A stretch of DNA of 64,000 nt from Shimia_B sp038525525 (GTDB taxonomy: Bacteria > Pseudomonadota > Alphaproteobacteria > Rhodobacterales > Rhodobacteraceae), in contig JBCBHO010000001.1 of the NCBI GenBank assembly GCA_038525525.1, positions 558,001-622,000 on the forward strand. The letters are read 5' to 3'. The first letter of the stretch is position 1; each line of letters opens with the position of its first letter. The position numbers and the translations under genes are program-made. Shown here in pieces: positions 15,654 through 23,732 of this stretch. The notes beneath the pieces were generated by a model. The model did no database searches, was not told where the DNA came from, and saw only the letters and a program-made list of their open reading frames with translations.

Positions 15654-17050
15654 TGCGCCGCCTCTGCGCGGCACTCGGGCTCTGGCTCCTCTGCGCCACG
15701 GCTCCGCTGGCGCAGGGGACGGTGACGCTGAGCTCCGAACAGCTACTCGCGATAGGAGAACGCGCACTCGAGGCGGGGGACTTCGCCACCGCGCGTCGTG
15801 TGGCCGAAACCTTCCTCGCCGAGACCCCCGACAGCCCGCGCGCGCTGCTTCTCGGCGGCTACGCGGCGCTGCGTGCGGGCGATGCCGAGACGGCCATCGC
15901 GCGCGGGCAGGCCGTGTGGCGCGGAGACGGCCCCCGCCCGGCCAAGCGTGCGGCCGCCGAGCTGGTGGCGGAGGCCCATCTTTCCCGCGAGGCCTTCACC
16001 CCGGCGCTCACATGGCTCCGCCGCGCTGCGCGTGTGGCCGAGCCCGGCCCCCAGCGCGACAGGATCCGCCGCGCCGCTGCGCGGGTCGAAGTTCTCGCCC
16101 CCACCCGCTTCACGTTCGGGCTCACGGTCGCGCCCTCCAACAACGTGAACGGCGGCGCGGACAGCCCGTTCATCGTGGCTGAAGGGGTCCCGCTCGTGGG
16201 CACGCTCTCGGAGTCCGCCCAGGCCCTCTCGGGCACGGTGGCCGATCTCAGCTTCTCGGCGCGGCACCGCCTGTCGCAATCTCGCAACCACCGCCTCATC
16301 ATCGGCGCGGCCCTCTTCGCGCGCGAAGTCTGGCTCTCCGAGGATGCCCGCGAAAAAGCGCCCGACCTTTCCAACAGCGATCTCTCCTACCGCCGCATCG
16401 ACGCGTTTATCCAACGCGAAACCATCATCGCGGAGGGCGTGGAGCTCACCGTGAGCGCGGGGCCGGGCTTTGTCTGGCAGGCCGAAGAGGCCCGTGACGC
16501 GCTCCTGAGTTTCGATGTGCAGCTTGCCACGCGGCTCGACGCGCTCGCGGGGGCTGATGCGGGGCGCGATGCCGGGGCGGGGATCCTCCGCTTCGGCTTC
16601 GCCGTGGAGCAGGCATACGCACAGGATGACAGCTCCGACCAGACCCGGATCGACCTTTCCGCGGCCTATCGCGTGCCCCTCGCGGGCGGGCAGCTCACGA
16701 CCGGCCTCCGCCTCGGCGAGACCCGCTCCCAATCCGAATTCGAGCGCTCGTACCGGCAGACGATCCTTGCCGGCTGGCAGCGCCCGCTCGAGGGCCTCCC
16801 GATCACGCTGGGCCTCAGCGCCGCGCGCAGCTTCACGACCTATCCCGATTACACGCTCCTCGGGATCCCCGTGACGGGCGGGCGCCGCGATATCCGCACC
16901 GTGCTGCGCGCGCAGACCGCCTTCCGGTTCGAAAATCCCTGGGGCTTAGTTCCCGTCCTTTCCTTTACGGTGGAGGAAACCACCTCCAATGTATCGCGGT
17001 TCGAAACCGACGAACTGGGGCTTGGCCTGTCGATCAGGCGGAGCTTCTGA
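15653..17050 (+). CDS. Slam-type surface lipoprotein assembly modulator (outer-membrane translocator)
   Basis: 465 residues. Signal peptide residues 1-21 (ALGLWLLCATAPLAQ). Residues 25-145 are Ala/Arg-rich helical repeats of TPR type (ARRVAETFLAETPDSPRALLLGGYAALRAGD). From about residue 155 to the end is an outer-membrane barrel of alternating strands (SlipAM/DUF560), opening FTFGLTVAPSNNVNGG and closing with TSNVSRFETDELGLGLSIRRSF, the terminal Phe expected of barrel proteins. Family function: moving lipoproteins from periplasm to cell surface (type XI secretion). Overlaps its putative cargo gene by one base. Confidence 0.8.
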   Translation: MRRLCAALGLWLLCATAPLAQGTVTLSSEQLLAIGERALEAGDFATARRVAETFLAETPDSPRALLLGGYAALRAGDAETAIARGQAVWRGDGPRPAKRAAAELVAEAHLSREAFTPALTWLRRAARVAEPGPQRDRIRRAAARVEVLAPTRFTFGLTVAPSNNVNGGADSPFIVAEGVPLVGTLSESAQALSGTVADLSFSARHRLSQSRNHRLIIGAALFAREVWLSEDAREKAPDLSNSDLSYRRIDAFIQRETIIAEGVELTVSAGPGFVWQAEEARDALLSFDVQLATRLDALAGADAGRDAGAGILRFGFAVEQAYAQDDSSDQTRIDLSAAYRVPLAGGQLTTGLRLGETRSQSEFERSYRQTILAGWQRPLEGLPITLGLSAARSFTTYPDYTLLGIPVTGGRRDIRTVLRAQTAFRFENPWGLVPVLSFTVEETTSNVSRFETDELGLGLSIRRSF

Positions 17051-17073
17051 ACCAGACGACCGAAAGGAGACCC

Positions 17074-17502
17074 ATGCAGGTCAAATATCTCCACACCATG
17101 GTGCGCGTGAAAGATCTCGACGCCTCCATCGCCTTCTACAAGCTGCTCGGCCTCGAGGAGACGCGCCGCATGGACAACGAGGGCGGGCGCTTCACGCTCG
17201 TCTTTCTTGCGCCCCCGGGGCAGTCGGACTGCCCGGTGGAGCTGACCTACAATTGGGACGGCGACGAGGGGCTGCCTTCCGACAGCCGCCATTTCGGGCA
17301 TCTCGCTTACGCGGTGGAGAACATCTACGACATGTGCGCCCATCTCCAGGAGAACGGCGTCACCATCAACCGCCCCCCGCGCGACGGTCACATGGCCTTC
17401 GTGCGCTCGCCCGACAACGTCTCGGTGGAACTTCTGCAGATGGGCGACGCACTGCCCAAGGCAGAGCCATGGGCGAGCATGGAGAATACCGGGCATTGGT
17501 GA
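17074..17502 (+). CDS. gloA: Lactoylglutathione lyase (glyoxalase I)
   Basis: 142 residues, two beta-alpha-beta-beta-beta modules. Converts the methylglyoxal-glutathione hemithioacetal to S-lactoylglutathione. The four metal ligands can be placed at His7, Glu56, His76 and Glu119, matching the E. coli-type nickel/cobalt enzyme. Cytoplasmic. AAAGGAG upstream gives the start. Just downstream of the Slam gene but probably a separate function; the DUF1194 gene follows within 8 bp. Confidence 0.93.
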   Translation: MQVKYLHTMVRVKDLDASIAFYKLLGLEETRRMDNEGGRFTLVFLAPPGQSDCPVELTYNWDGDEGLPSDSRHFGHLAYAVENIYDMCAHLQENGVTINRPPRDGHMAFVRSPDNVSVELLQMGDALPKAEPWASMENTGHW

Positions 17503-17509
17503 TGCGGGC

Positions 17510-18262
17510 GTGATCCGCGCGGCGGCCCTCGTGCTCGCCACCCTCGCAGGGGTGGCCGAGGCGCAGGCGCCCTGCCGGCAGGCGCTGGCGCTGGGTCTCG
17601 ATGTTTCGGCCTCGGTCGATTCCAACGAATACAGGCTCCAGCTCGACGGGCTCGCCGCCGCGCTCACTTCCGCGGAGGTGTCTGCACGCATCCTCGAGAT
17701 GCCGCAGGCCCCGATCTCGCTTTACGTCTTCGAATGGAGCGGGCCGGGCGTGCAGCGCGTCGTGCTGCCCTGGCAGGTAGTCGACAGCGAGGGCGCCCTC
17801 CTTGCCGTGGCCACCGTGATCCGCGGCCACGAGCGCAATCCGCTGGGCGACACGGTGGATCAGTCCACGGCTATCCGCCCCGCCATCGCCCATGGCCTCG
17901 CGGCGATCCTCCAGCAGGCACAGTGCTGGAAGCGAACGATCGATATCTCAGGGGACGGACGCCACAATACCGGTGGCGATCCCCGCTCGGAGCGGGAGGC
18001 GCTTTCCAGTGCGGCGGTGACGGTGAACGGCCTCGTCATCGGGGTCGACAATCCGCGCGGCGGCGATATCCGGCAGCTCGAAATCGGAGAGCTCAGCTCC
18101 TACTACAACAACACCGTCATCCACGGGCCCGATGCCTTCGTGGAGACGGCCCTCGGATTTGCAGATTTCGAGCGGGCCATGCGCCGAAAGCTCCTGCGGG
18201 AACTCGAGGCCCCCGTCTTCGGCGCCCTCGCGCCCGGGTCTAGCCCAAGACCTAGCCCATGA
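17510..18262 (+). CDS. DUF1194 von Willebrand factor A-like secreted protein
   Basis: 250 residues. Signal peptide residues 1-18, then a VWA-like domain whose metal-site loop reads ALGLDVSASVDSNEY (DxSxS) with later threonine and aspartate positions in GDTVDQSTAI and TIDISGDGRHN. DUF1194 proteins are common in Rhodobacteraceae and are periplasmic; the function is unknown. The GTG start is used because the nearby ATG leads to an immediate stop. The last residues are a Pro/Ser tail. Confidence 0.85.
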   Translation: MIRAAALVLATLAGVAEAQAPCRQALALGLDVSASVDSNEYRLQLDGLAAALTSAEVSARILEMPQAPISLYVFEWSGPGVQRVVLPWQVVDSEGALLAVATVIRGHERNPLGDTVDQSTAIRPAIAHGLAAILQQAQCWKRTIDISGDGRHNTGGDPRSEREALSSAAVTVNGLVIGVDNPRGGDIRQLEIGELSSYYNNTVIHGPDAFVETALGFADFERAMRRKLLRELEAPVFGALAPGSSPRPSP

Positions 18263-18263
18263 C

Positions 18264-18482
18264 CTAATCCAAGGCCTTGACCGCCAGCGCGCGCTCGGTC
18301 GTCCACACACTCTCGGACCCGCCCCAGGCGCCGCTCGGCACTTCGTGCACGCGCACGGAGGTGATCTTTTCCATGGCGTCGCCCGCCACAGCGCCAAAGG
18401 CCTTGGCGCAGCCTTCGATCATGCGACGTTTTTCGTCGGCGTCGAAGACACCTTCCAGAACGTGGATATCAATGAGCGGCAT
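18264..18482 (-). CDS. 4-oxalocrotonate tautomerase-family protein
   Basis: 72 residues. After Met removal the N-terminus is Pro (MPLIDIHVLEG), the catalytic base of the tautomerase superfamily; RRMIEGCAKAFGAVAG and KITSVRVHEV are the family's helix and strand. Start set by GAGGAGGG. Substrate unknown; such small enzymes isomerise keto/enol acids. Its 3' end nearly abuts the convergent DUF1194 gene. Confidence 0.85.
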   Translation of the reverse strand: MPLIDIHVLEGVFDADEKRRMIEGCAKAFGAVAGDAMEKITSVRVHEVPSGAWGGSESVWTTERALAVKALD

Positions 18483-18730
18483 CGGTCCCTCCTCTTCGGT
18501 CTCCCGCGAGAGGCTAGCGCAGAGCGCGGCCGTTCCGATGCCCAAAATTGCGCCGCTCTGGCGACATGCCCCCAGCGCTGTGCGCGCCACGCGGGAATGC
18601 GTCCCGCGCCCCTGTCTTGCCCCCCCCTATCTTGCCGGTCCCCGCCGCGCGCCCTGCCTGCGCCCCTGCCCGCGCCGCTGGCGGGCGGCTCGAAGACGGC
18701 GACGCAGCCGGGAGCTCGCGACGCCAGCGA

Positions 18731-19228
18731 TCAGTAGATGTAGCGGATCTGGTCCGACCAGTAACGCTCCACCCGGCGGAGCGAGACGTTGATGTCGTCG
18801 ATTCCGCCCTCGCCCAGGACCCCGCCCGATTGCAGCCCGTCGGCGTGGCGGCTGAAGAGCTGGGCCACCACGTCGCGCACATCCTGCCCCTTTTCGGTGA
18901 GCTTCACGCGCACGGAGCGGCGGTCGATCTCGCAGCGCTGGTGATGCATGTAGCCCATCTCCACCAGCTTCTTGAGATTGTAGCTCACGTTGGAGCCCTG
19001 GTAGTAACCCCGGGTCTTCAGCTCGCCGGCGGTAACCTCGTTATCCCCGATGTTGAAGAGCAAGAGCGCCTGTACAGCGTTGATCTCCAACACGCCCACG
19101 CGTTCGAACTCGTCCTTGATAACATCGAGAAGAAGCCGATGCAGCCGCTCCACCAGCGCGAGCGATTCCAGATAGCTCGTGATGAAGCCGCCGGCCGACT
19201 TGTCCCCGATCAATGAATGAATGCTCAT
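18731..19228 (-). CDS. MarR-family regulator, LdtR/PetP-like
   Basis: 165 residues, winged-helix MarR fold. The stretch NAVQALLLFNIGDNEVTAGEL, a recognition helix around GSNVSYNLKKLVEMGYM and the wing DRRSVRVKLTEKG match, from memory, the LdtR (L,D-transpeptidase regulator) and PetP group of alphaproteobacteria. The ATG is chosen because GGAG lies at the right distance; an upstream ATG in frame lacks a site. The target genes are not evident here. The 248-bp gap to the tautomerase gene is Pro/Ala-coding-like GC-rich DNA with no gene seen. Confidence 0.85.
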   Translation of the reverse strand: MSIHSLIGDKSAGGFITSYLESLALVERLHRLLLDVIKDEFERVGVLEINAVQALLLFNIGDNEVTAGELKTRGYYQGSNVSYNLKKLVEMGYMHHQRCEIDRRSVRVKLTEKGQDVRDVVAQLFSRHADGLQSGGVLGEGGIDDINVSLRRVERYWSDQIRYIY

Positions 19229-19285
19229 GCACGTCTCCACGCTCGTCTGTGACGGGCGGTGTGACGGCAAAAGCCAAACAATCCC

Positions 19286-19570
19286 TTAAGTCTCGGCGGA
19301 TGCACCCTGAAGTTCATTAAATTTTGAAACGATTTGCGCCACCAGCGGCGCATGTTCCGGCGGCGGCGGCGTCTGCCCGATGATCCAGGGATAGATGTCG
19401 AGATCGGGCTCGGTGATGAGCGCCTCGTAGGCATCGAGCGCCTCGTGGTCCATCTCGTCGAGGCAGGCACCGGCATAGGCCGTGAGGATCACGTCCATCT
19501 CCTTGATGCCGCGCCGGATGGAGCGCATGTAGAGCCGCTTGCGCCGGGTTTCGATCGTCTCACTGGTCAT
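19286..19570 (-). CDS. sdhE: FAD assembly factor SdhE
   Basis: 94 residues, all-helical SdhE/SDHAF2 family. The RGxxE motif is RRGIKEMD (residues 18-25), which binds the flavoprotein subunit and promotes covalent FAD attachment to succinate dehydrogenase. LYMRSIRR and DYEALI-like (DAYEALI) helices are present. Start overlaps the end of the XRE gene by 11 bp, so the two are likely co-transcribed. The sdh genes themselves are not in the window. Confidence 0.92.
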   Translation of the reverse strand: MTSETIETRRKRLYMRSIRRGIKEMDVILTAYAGACLDEMDHEALDAYEALITEPDLDIYPWIIGQTPPPPEHAPLVAQIVSKFNELQGASAET

Positions 19571-19922
19571 GGAGGCGCTCCTCGATCCGGGTGAGCGCGT
19601 CGAGCGCGTCGAGGAGCTTGGCCCGCGCCGCAGCAACCTCCGACTTCGTCACCGCCACGTCGGAGGGGACAAGGTCATCGCCCTGCCCAGTCAGGAGCCA
19701 GCGCAGCGAAACATTGAGGACGCCCGCGAGCATCTGCACTTTGTTGGCGCGCGGCTCGGCGAGGTCGTCTTCCCATTCCTTGAGCGAGCGCAGCTTGATC
19801 CCGAGCCGCTTGGCGAGGGTCTCCTCGCTTAGACCCGCGGCCTCCCGCGCACCGGTGATCCGGTCCCCCAGCGTGGCCTTATCGTCGTGATACCAGTCCG
19901 CCGTGACGGTCTCTTCGCTCAT
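19560..19922 (-). CDS. XRE-family transcriptional regulator
   Basis: 120 residues. Cro/CI-type helix-turn-helix at about residues 20-72 (ITGAREAAGLSEETLAKRLGIKLRSLKEWE), then a C-terminal helix rich in Ala/Leu/Arg (AARAKLLDALDALTRIEERL) that may dimerise. Cytoplasmic DNA-binding protein, target unknown. Upstream of sdhE in the same direction with an 11-bp overlap, and divergent from the aminotransferase gene. Confidence 0.88.
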   Translation of the reverse strand: MSEETVTADWYHDDKATLGDRITGAREAAGLSEETLAKRLGIKLRSLKEWEDDLAEPRANKVQMLAGVLNVSLRWLLTGQGDDLVPSDVAVTKSEVAAARAKLLDALDALTRIEERLHDQ

Positions 19923-19993
19923 GGGTTGCGCCTTTTCCTTGGGTTCGCCATCGTTCTAGGGCACCGACCCGCAATTGACCACCGGAGGCTCCC

Positions 19994-21196
19994 TTGCCCT
20001 TCCTCTCGACCGCGCTCGATCGCGTGGCCCCCTCGGCCACCATCGTCATGTCCACCCGCGCCATGGAGCTTCGGGCCGAGGGCAAGGATGTCATCTCGCT
20101 CTCCGCCGGAGAGCCGGACTTTCCCACGCCCGAGAACATCGCCAAGGCGGGCATCGTCGCCATCGAGGAGGGCCGTGGGCGCTACACCCCGCCTGACGGG
20201 CTCGTGGAGCTGAAGGACGCCATCCGCCGCAAATTCGCCCGCGAAAATGGGCTGAACTATGCGCGCGACGAGGTCATGGCCGCCGGCGGCGGCAAGCAGA
20301 TCCTCTGGAATGCCCTCGTGGCCACGATGAACCCCGGCGACGAGGTCATCATCCCCGCACCCTACTGGACGTCCTATCCCGACATGGTGCGCATGGCGGG
20401 CGGCGAAGCTGTGATCGTGCCCTGCGATGTCGAGAACGGCTACAAGATCACCCCCGAGGCGCTGGAAGAGGCCATGACCGAGCGCACGAAGTGGTTCATC
20501 TTCAATTCGCCGTCGAACCCCACCGGGGCGGGCTACGATGCCGAGGCCCTCGCGGGCCTCACGGAGGTCCTGCTGCGCCACGAACAGGTCTGGACTATGT
20601 CCGACGACATGTATGAGCACCTGACCTTCGACGGTTTCGAATTCGTCACCCCCGCCCAGATCGAGCCGCGGCTGAGGGACCGCACGCTGACGACGAACGG
20701 CGTCTCCAAGGCCTACGCCATGACCGGCTGGCGCATCGGCTATTGCGGCGGCCCAGCGCCGCTCCTGAAGGCCATGAAGACCGTGCAGAGCCAGTCCACC
20801 GGCAATGCCTGCGCCATCAGCCAGCTCGCCGCCATCGAGGCGCTAGACGGCCCGCAGGACTTCATCGAGCCCAACAAGGCGCTCTTCGCCGCGCGCCGCG
20901 ATCTCGTGGTCAAGGCGCTCAATGACTGCCCGGGGATCACCTGCCCCATGCCGGAGGGCGCCTTCTACGTCTATCCCTCCATCGCCGGGCTCATCGGCAA
21001 GACCACCGCCGGAGGCACCCGGATCGAGAACGACGCGGATTTCGCCAACGCGCTCCTCGCCGAGGCCCATGTGGCCGTCGTCCACGGCGCGGCCTTCGGT
21101 CTTTCGCCAGCCTTCCGGGTGAGCTACGCTGCCTCGAACGCGGCCCTGACAGAGGCCGCATCGCGCATTCTGTCCTTCTGTCAGGCCATGAAATAA
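19994..21196 (+). CDS. aatA: Aspartate aminotransferase (class I PLP enzyme)
   Basis: 400 residues, aminotransferase class I, subgroup Igamma. SAGEPDFPTPENI at the N-terminus, SNPTGAGYDAEAL in the middle, the PLP lysine at residue 239 in NGVSKAYAMTGWRIGYC, and the substrate-carboxylate Arg near FRVSYAAS. Transfers an amino group between aspartate and 2-oxoglutarate; members of this branch may also accept prephenate. Cytoplasmic. A conserved small gene follows 12 bp later. Confidence 0.95.
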   Translation: MPFLSTALDRVAPSATIVMSTRAMELRAEGKDVISLSAGEPDFPTPENIAKAGIVAIEEGRGRYTPPDGLVELKDAIRRKFARENGLNYARDEVMAAGGGKQILWNALVATMNPGDEVIIPAPYWTSYPDMVRMAGGEAVIVPCDVENGYKITPEALEEAMTERTKWFIFNSPSNPTGAGYDAEALAGLTEVLLRHEQVWTMSDDMYEHLTFDGFEFVTPAQIEPRLRDRTLTTNGVSKAYAMTGWRIGYCGGPAPLLKAMKTVQSQSTGNACAISQLAAIEALDGPQDFIEPNKALFAARRDLVVKALNDCPGITCPMPEGAFYVYPSIAGLIGKTTAGGTRIENDADFANALLAEAHVAVVHGAAFGLSPAFRVSYAASNAALTEAASRILSFCQAMK

Positions 21197-21208
21197 GGCG
21201 AGGCGAGC

Positions 21209-21631
21209 ATGTCCGGCGAATTGCCCGACTACTATTTTCGCATCCGCGACAAGGGCGCGGTGGTCTTTCGCGTGGATACCGAAAACCGCCAGCGCCGCAT
21301 CGAGATGGACCAGATCGCCGTCGTCAACGTGCTCAACGGCCAGATCAAGCCCCATGGCGGACGGGAGCTCGAGCCCGCCGACATGGCCGCCATCGAGGCC
21401 TGGATGGCAGAGCGTGTGGCAGTGCTCGAGGCGCGCACCGTGGACGATATCCACCGCGCCATCGACCACCTGAACCTCACCGCCCAATGGGCGCAGAGCA
21501 CGGCCTCCGATGACCAGCTCGAGGACGTCACCGACGAGTTGCTCCTGGCCATGCACGATCTCCGCTCGGTGCTCGTGCGCAAGAAGGCGGACCGCCTCCT
21601 CGCCGCGCGAGAGGCCAAGGCCGCCGAGTAG
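21209..21631 (+). CDS. Conserved hypothetical protein downstream of aspartate aminotransferase
   Basis: 140 residues, soluble, no signal. N-terminal strands (YYFRIRDKGAVVFRVDTENRQ) followed by helices rich in Asp/Glu/Leu (DDQLEDVTDELLLAMHDLR). No family recognised. The 12-bp spacing from the aminotransferase gene suggests co-transcription. Confidence 0.75.
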   Translation: MSGELPDYYFRIRDKGAVVFRVDTENRQRRIEMDQIAVVNVLNGQIKPHGGRELEPADMAAIEAWMAERVAVLEARTVDDIHRAIDHLNLTAQWAQSTASDDQLEDVTDELLLAMHDLRSVLVRKKADRLLAAREAKAAE

Positions 21632-21716
21632 CCCAGGCCTGCCCACCCGTGACGCAGGCTTGGTTTATGGTGCCTGCGCATGGCTTAACCGGGCCTTTAC
21701 CCCTCCCCGCGCATAC

Positions 21717-21736
21717 CTCCCCTCGACTAAGGGGAG
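21717..21736 (+). promoter_or_regulatory. Hairpin covering the histidine-kinase ribosome site
   Basis: CTCCCCT (21717-21723) pairs perfectly with AGGGGAG (21730-21736) around a 6-nt loop. The right arm is the Shine-Dalgarno of the kinase gene, whose ATG is at 21746. The hairpin would lower translation unless opened. Confidence 0.4.
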
Positions 21737-21745
21737 AGACTGGTC

Positions 21746-23695
21746 ATGACTTCGATTACGAGGGGGGATGCGCGCATCCACCCCACACGGCTCGCCGCGC
21801 GAATCGTCGCCACGGTAGCCATCGGCCTCGGGGCGCTCGTGCTTCTCGTGGGCTGGGGTTTTGACGTGGAGCCCCTGATTAGCATCGCGCCGGGCCTGCC
21901 GGCGATGATGCCGTCCACGGCCGCCGCGCTCGTGGTGGCGGGCATCGGATGCCTCGCGCTCACGACCGAGCGTCACGCCGTGCCGCAGGCGATCTGCGCC
22001 GTGGGTCTCATGGTCATCTTCGGCGGCTTCTTTGCCCATCCGAGCCTCGCGGAGACCGTATCCGGACGGGCGCCTCTGGCACCGGTCACCGCGCTCCTCA
22101 TCGCGTCGAGCGCCGTGACCATCGCGACCGGGCATGCCCAGCCGCGCTTGCTCATGGCCGTGGCCGTCCTCTCCAATCTGGCGGGGCTCGCGCTCAGCCT
22201 CACGGTGATAGAGGTGCGGCTCCTCGGCTCGGGCCTCCTCGGCAACACCTACGGCATTGGCACCATGGGCCTCCACACGGCGCTCGGCTTTCTCGCGGTC
22301 AACGTGGCGCTGCTCCTCGCGCAGGTGGACAACAGGATGCTGAGCTGGATCTTCTCCAATCGTGCGCAGGCGCGGCTCCTCAAGCGGATCTCGCTCGTGA
22401 CGGTGGCGCTGATCGGCGTGATCTTCATCGGTCTCCTCTCAGCGTCGAAGGCCGATCTCATCTCCGAGAGCGTGCCGCTCCTCCAGGCGGCGATGTTCCT
22501 GACAGCCGCCGGAGCCTTCCTGACCGCCGGATTCTTCATCGATGATCAGGAAACCGAGCTGGAGATGCAGGCCGCCCTCGACCGCGCCGAGACGCGGGTG
22601 ACCCACCAGAAGGAGCTCGCCGCCGAACAGGAGGAAAACCTCCGCGTGCTGGGCCAGATCGTGGGCGGGGTGGCCCACGACTTCAACAACACGCTGGCCT
22701 CGATCCAGGGCAACCTCGAGCTCATCTCCCTCGATCCGGGCAACAAGGCACATTACTCGCGTGAGGCCATCTCAGCCGTCGGTCGCGCCGCCGAGCTCAC
22801 CAACCAGCTCCTTGCCGTGGGGCGCAAGGCACGGGCGGAAAAGCCCGTGGAGGACGCAGCGCAGAGCGTGCGGGATTTTGCCCATTACTTCGCGCGCGCG
22901 CTCCCGGACAACGTCGCGCTCGTCTCCGAGATCGACAGTGCCTCCTTCCAAGGTCTGCAGATCGATGCCGTGGCGCTCGAACGCAGCCTGATGAACCTCC
23001 TCCTCAATGCGCGCGACGCCATGCCCGGCGGGGGGACGATGCGCATCCGTCTCTCAGAGCAATGGATCGACAATCGCTTTTCCGGCAGCTTCGCCTACCA
23101 GTCCGGCGTCGCGCCCGGCCGTTACGCGTTGCTCGAGGTCTCCGATACCGGGCTCGGCATGGATCGCAGCGTCCTGCGGCAGGCCACGCAGCCCTACTTC
23201 ACGACAAAGGGCCTCGCGCGGGCAAGCGGGCTCGGCCTCGCCTCCATACGCGGCATCAGTCAGCAGCATGGCGGCGGTCTGCTCATCGCCAGCGCACCGG
23301 GCAAGGGGACGCGGGTCATCATGGCCCTGCCGCTCAGCGCGGACGGCGCGCGCCCGAGCACCGTGGGCGGGTTGCTCCCCGGGCAGCGCACGGTGGCCTC
23401 CGACGTGCTCATCCTCGCCGCCAAGGAAGCCACGCAAGCCCGCCTCTCCCGCGCTGCGGCGCAAAAGGGCCTGAGCACGCAGGTGGTGCGCACGCTCAAC
23501 GCGCTCCGCGCGCGCCTGCAGGACGGCACGCTGCCAAGCTTCGTCCTCATCGGGGACCAGATCGTGGATGGCGCGCCCAGCGCTGAAATCGTGGCCGAGA
23601 TCGAGGCCCGCTTCCCAGGCGTCCGCGCCTCCTACGTGGGCCAGGGCGGGCAGAGCGTCGCCGCCGATCCGCGCGCCGAGGCCGAGGCCGCCTGA
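21746..23695 (+). CDS. Membrane sensor histidine kinase with degenerate receiver-like tail
   Basis: 649 residues. Seven or eight hydrophobic helices (residues 15-270) form a membrane sensor, then a coiled-coil linker and a HisKA domain with the phospho-accepting His311 in GGVAHDFNNTLASI. The HATPase domain has an N-box (LLLNARDAMPGGG), DTGLGMD and SGLGLASIRG. The last 90 residues look like a receiver domain, but the acidic pocket (expected DD near the start) is replaced by ILAAKEAT, so it probably cannot be phosphorylated. No response regulator gene is adjacent; the partner is unknown. Confidence 0.88.
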   Translation: MTSITRGDARIHPTRLAARIVATVAIGLGALVLLVGWGFDVEPLISIAPGLPAMMPSTAAALVVAGIGCLALTTERHAVPQAICAVGLMVIFGGFFAHPSLAETVSGRAPLAPVTALLIASSAVTIATGHAQPRLLMAVAVLSNLAGLALSLTVIEVRLLGSGLLGNTYGIGTMGLHTALGFLAVNVALLLAQVDNRMLSWIFSNRAQARLLKRISLVTVALIGVIFIGLLSASKADLISESVPLLQAAMFLTAAGAFLTAGFFIDDQETELEMQAALDRAETRVTHQKELAAEQEENLRVLGQIVGGVAHDFNNTLASIQGNLELISLDPGNKAHYSREAISAVGRAAELTNQLLAVGRKARAEKPVEDAAQSVRDFAHYFARALPDNVALVSEIDSASFQGLQIDAVALERSLMNLLLNARDAMPGGGTMRIRLSEQWIDNRFSGSFAYQSGVAPGRYALLEVSDTGLGMDRSVLRQATQPYFTTKGLARASGLGLASIRGISQQHGGGLLIASAPGKGTRVIMALPLSADGARPSTVGGLLPGQRTVASDVLILAAKEATQARLSRAAAQKGLSTQVVRTLNALRARLQDGTLPSFVLIGDQIVDGAPSAEIVAEIEARFPGVRASYVGQGGQSVAADPRAEAEAA

Positions 23696-23732
23696 CACTG
23701 CGCGGTCGCATCCTAGCGGGGCTGCGCGTGGC

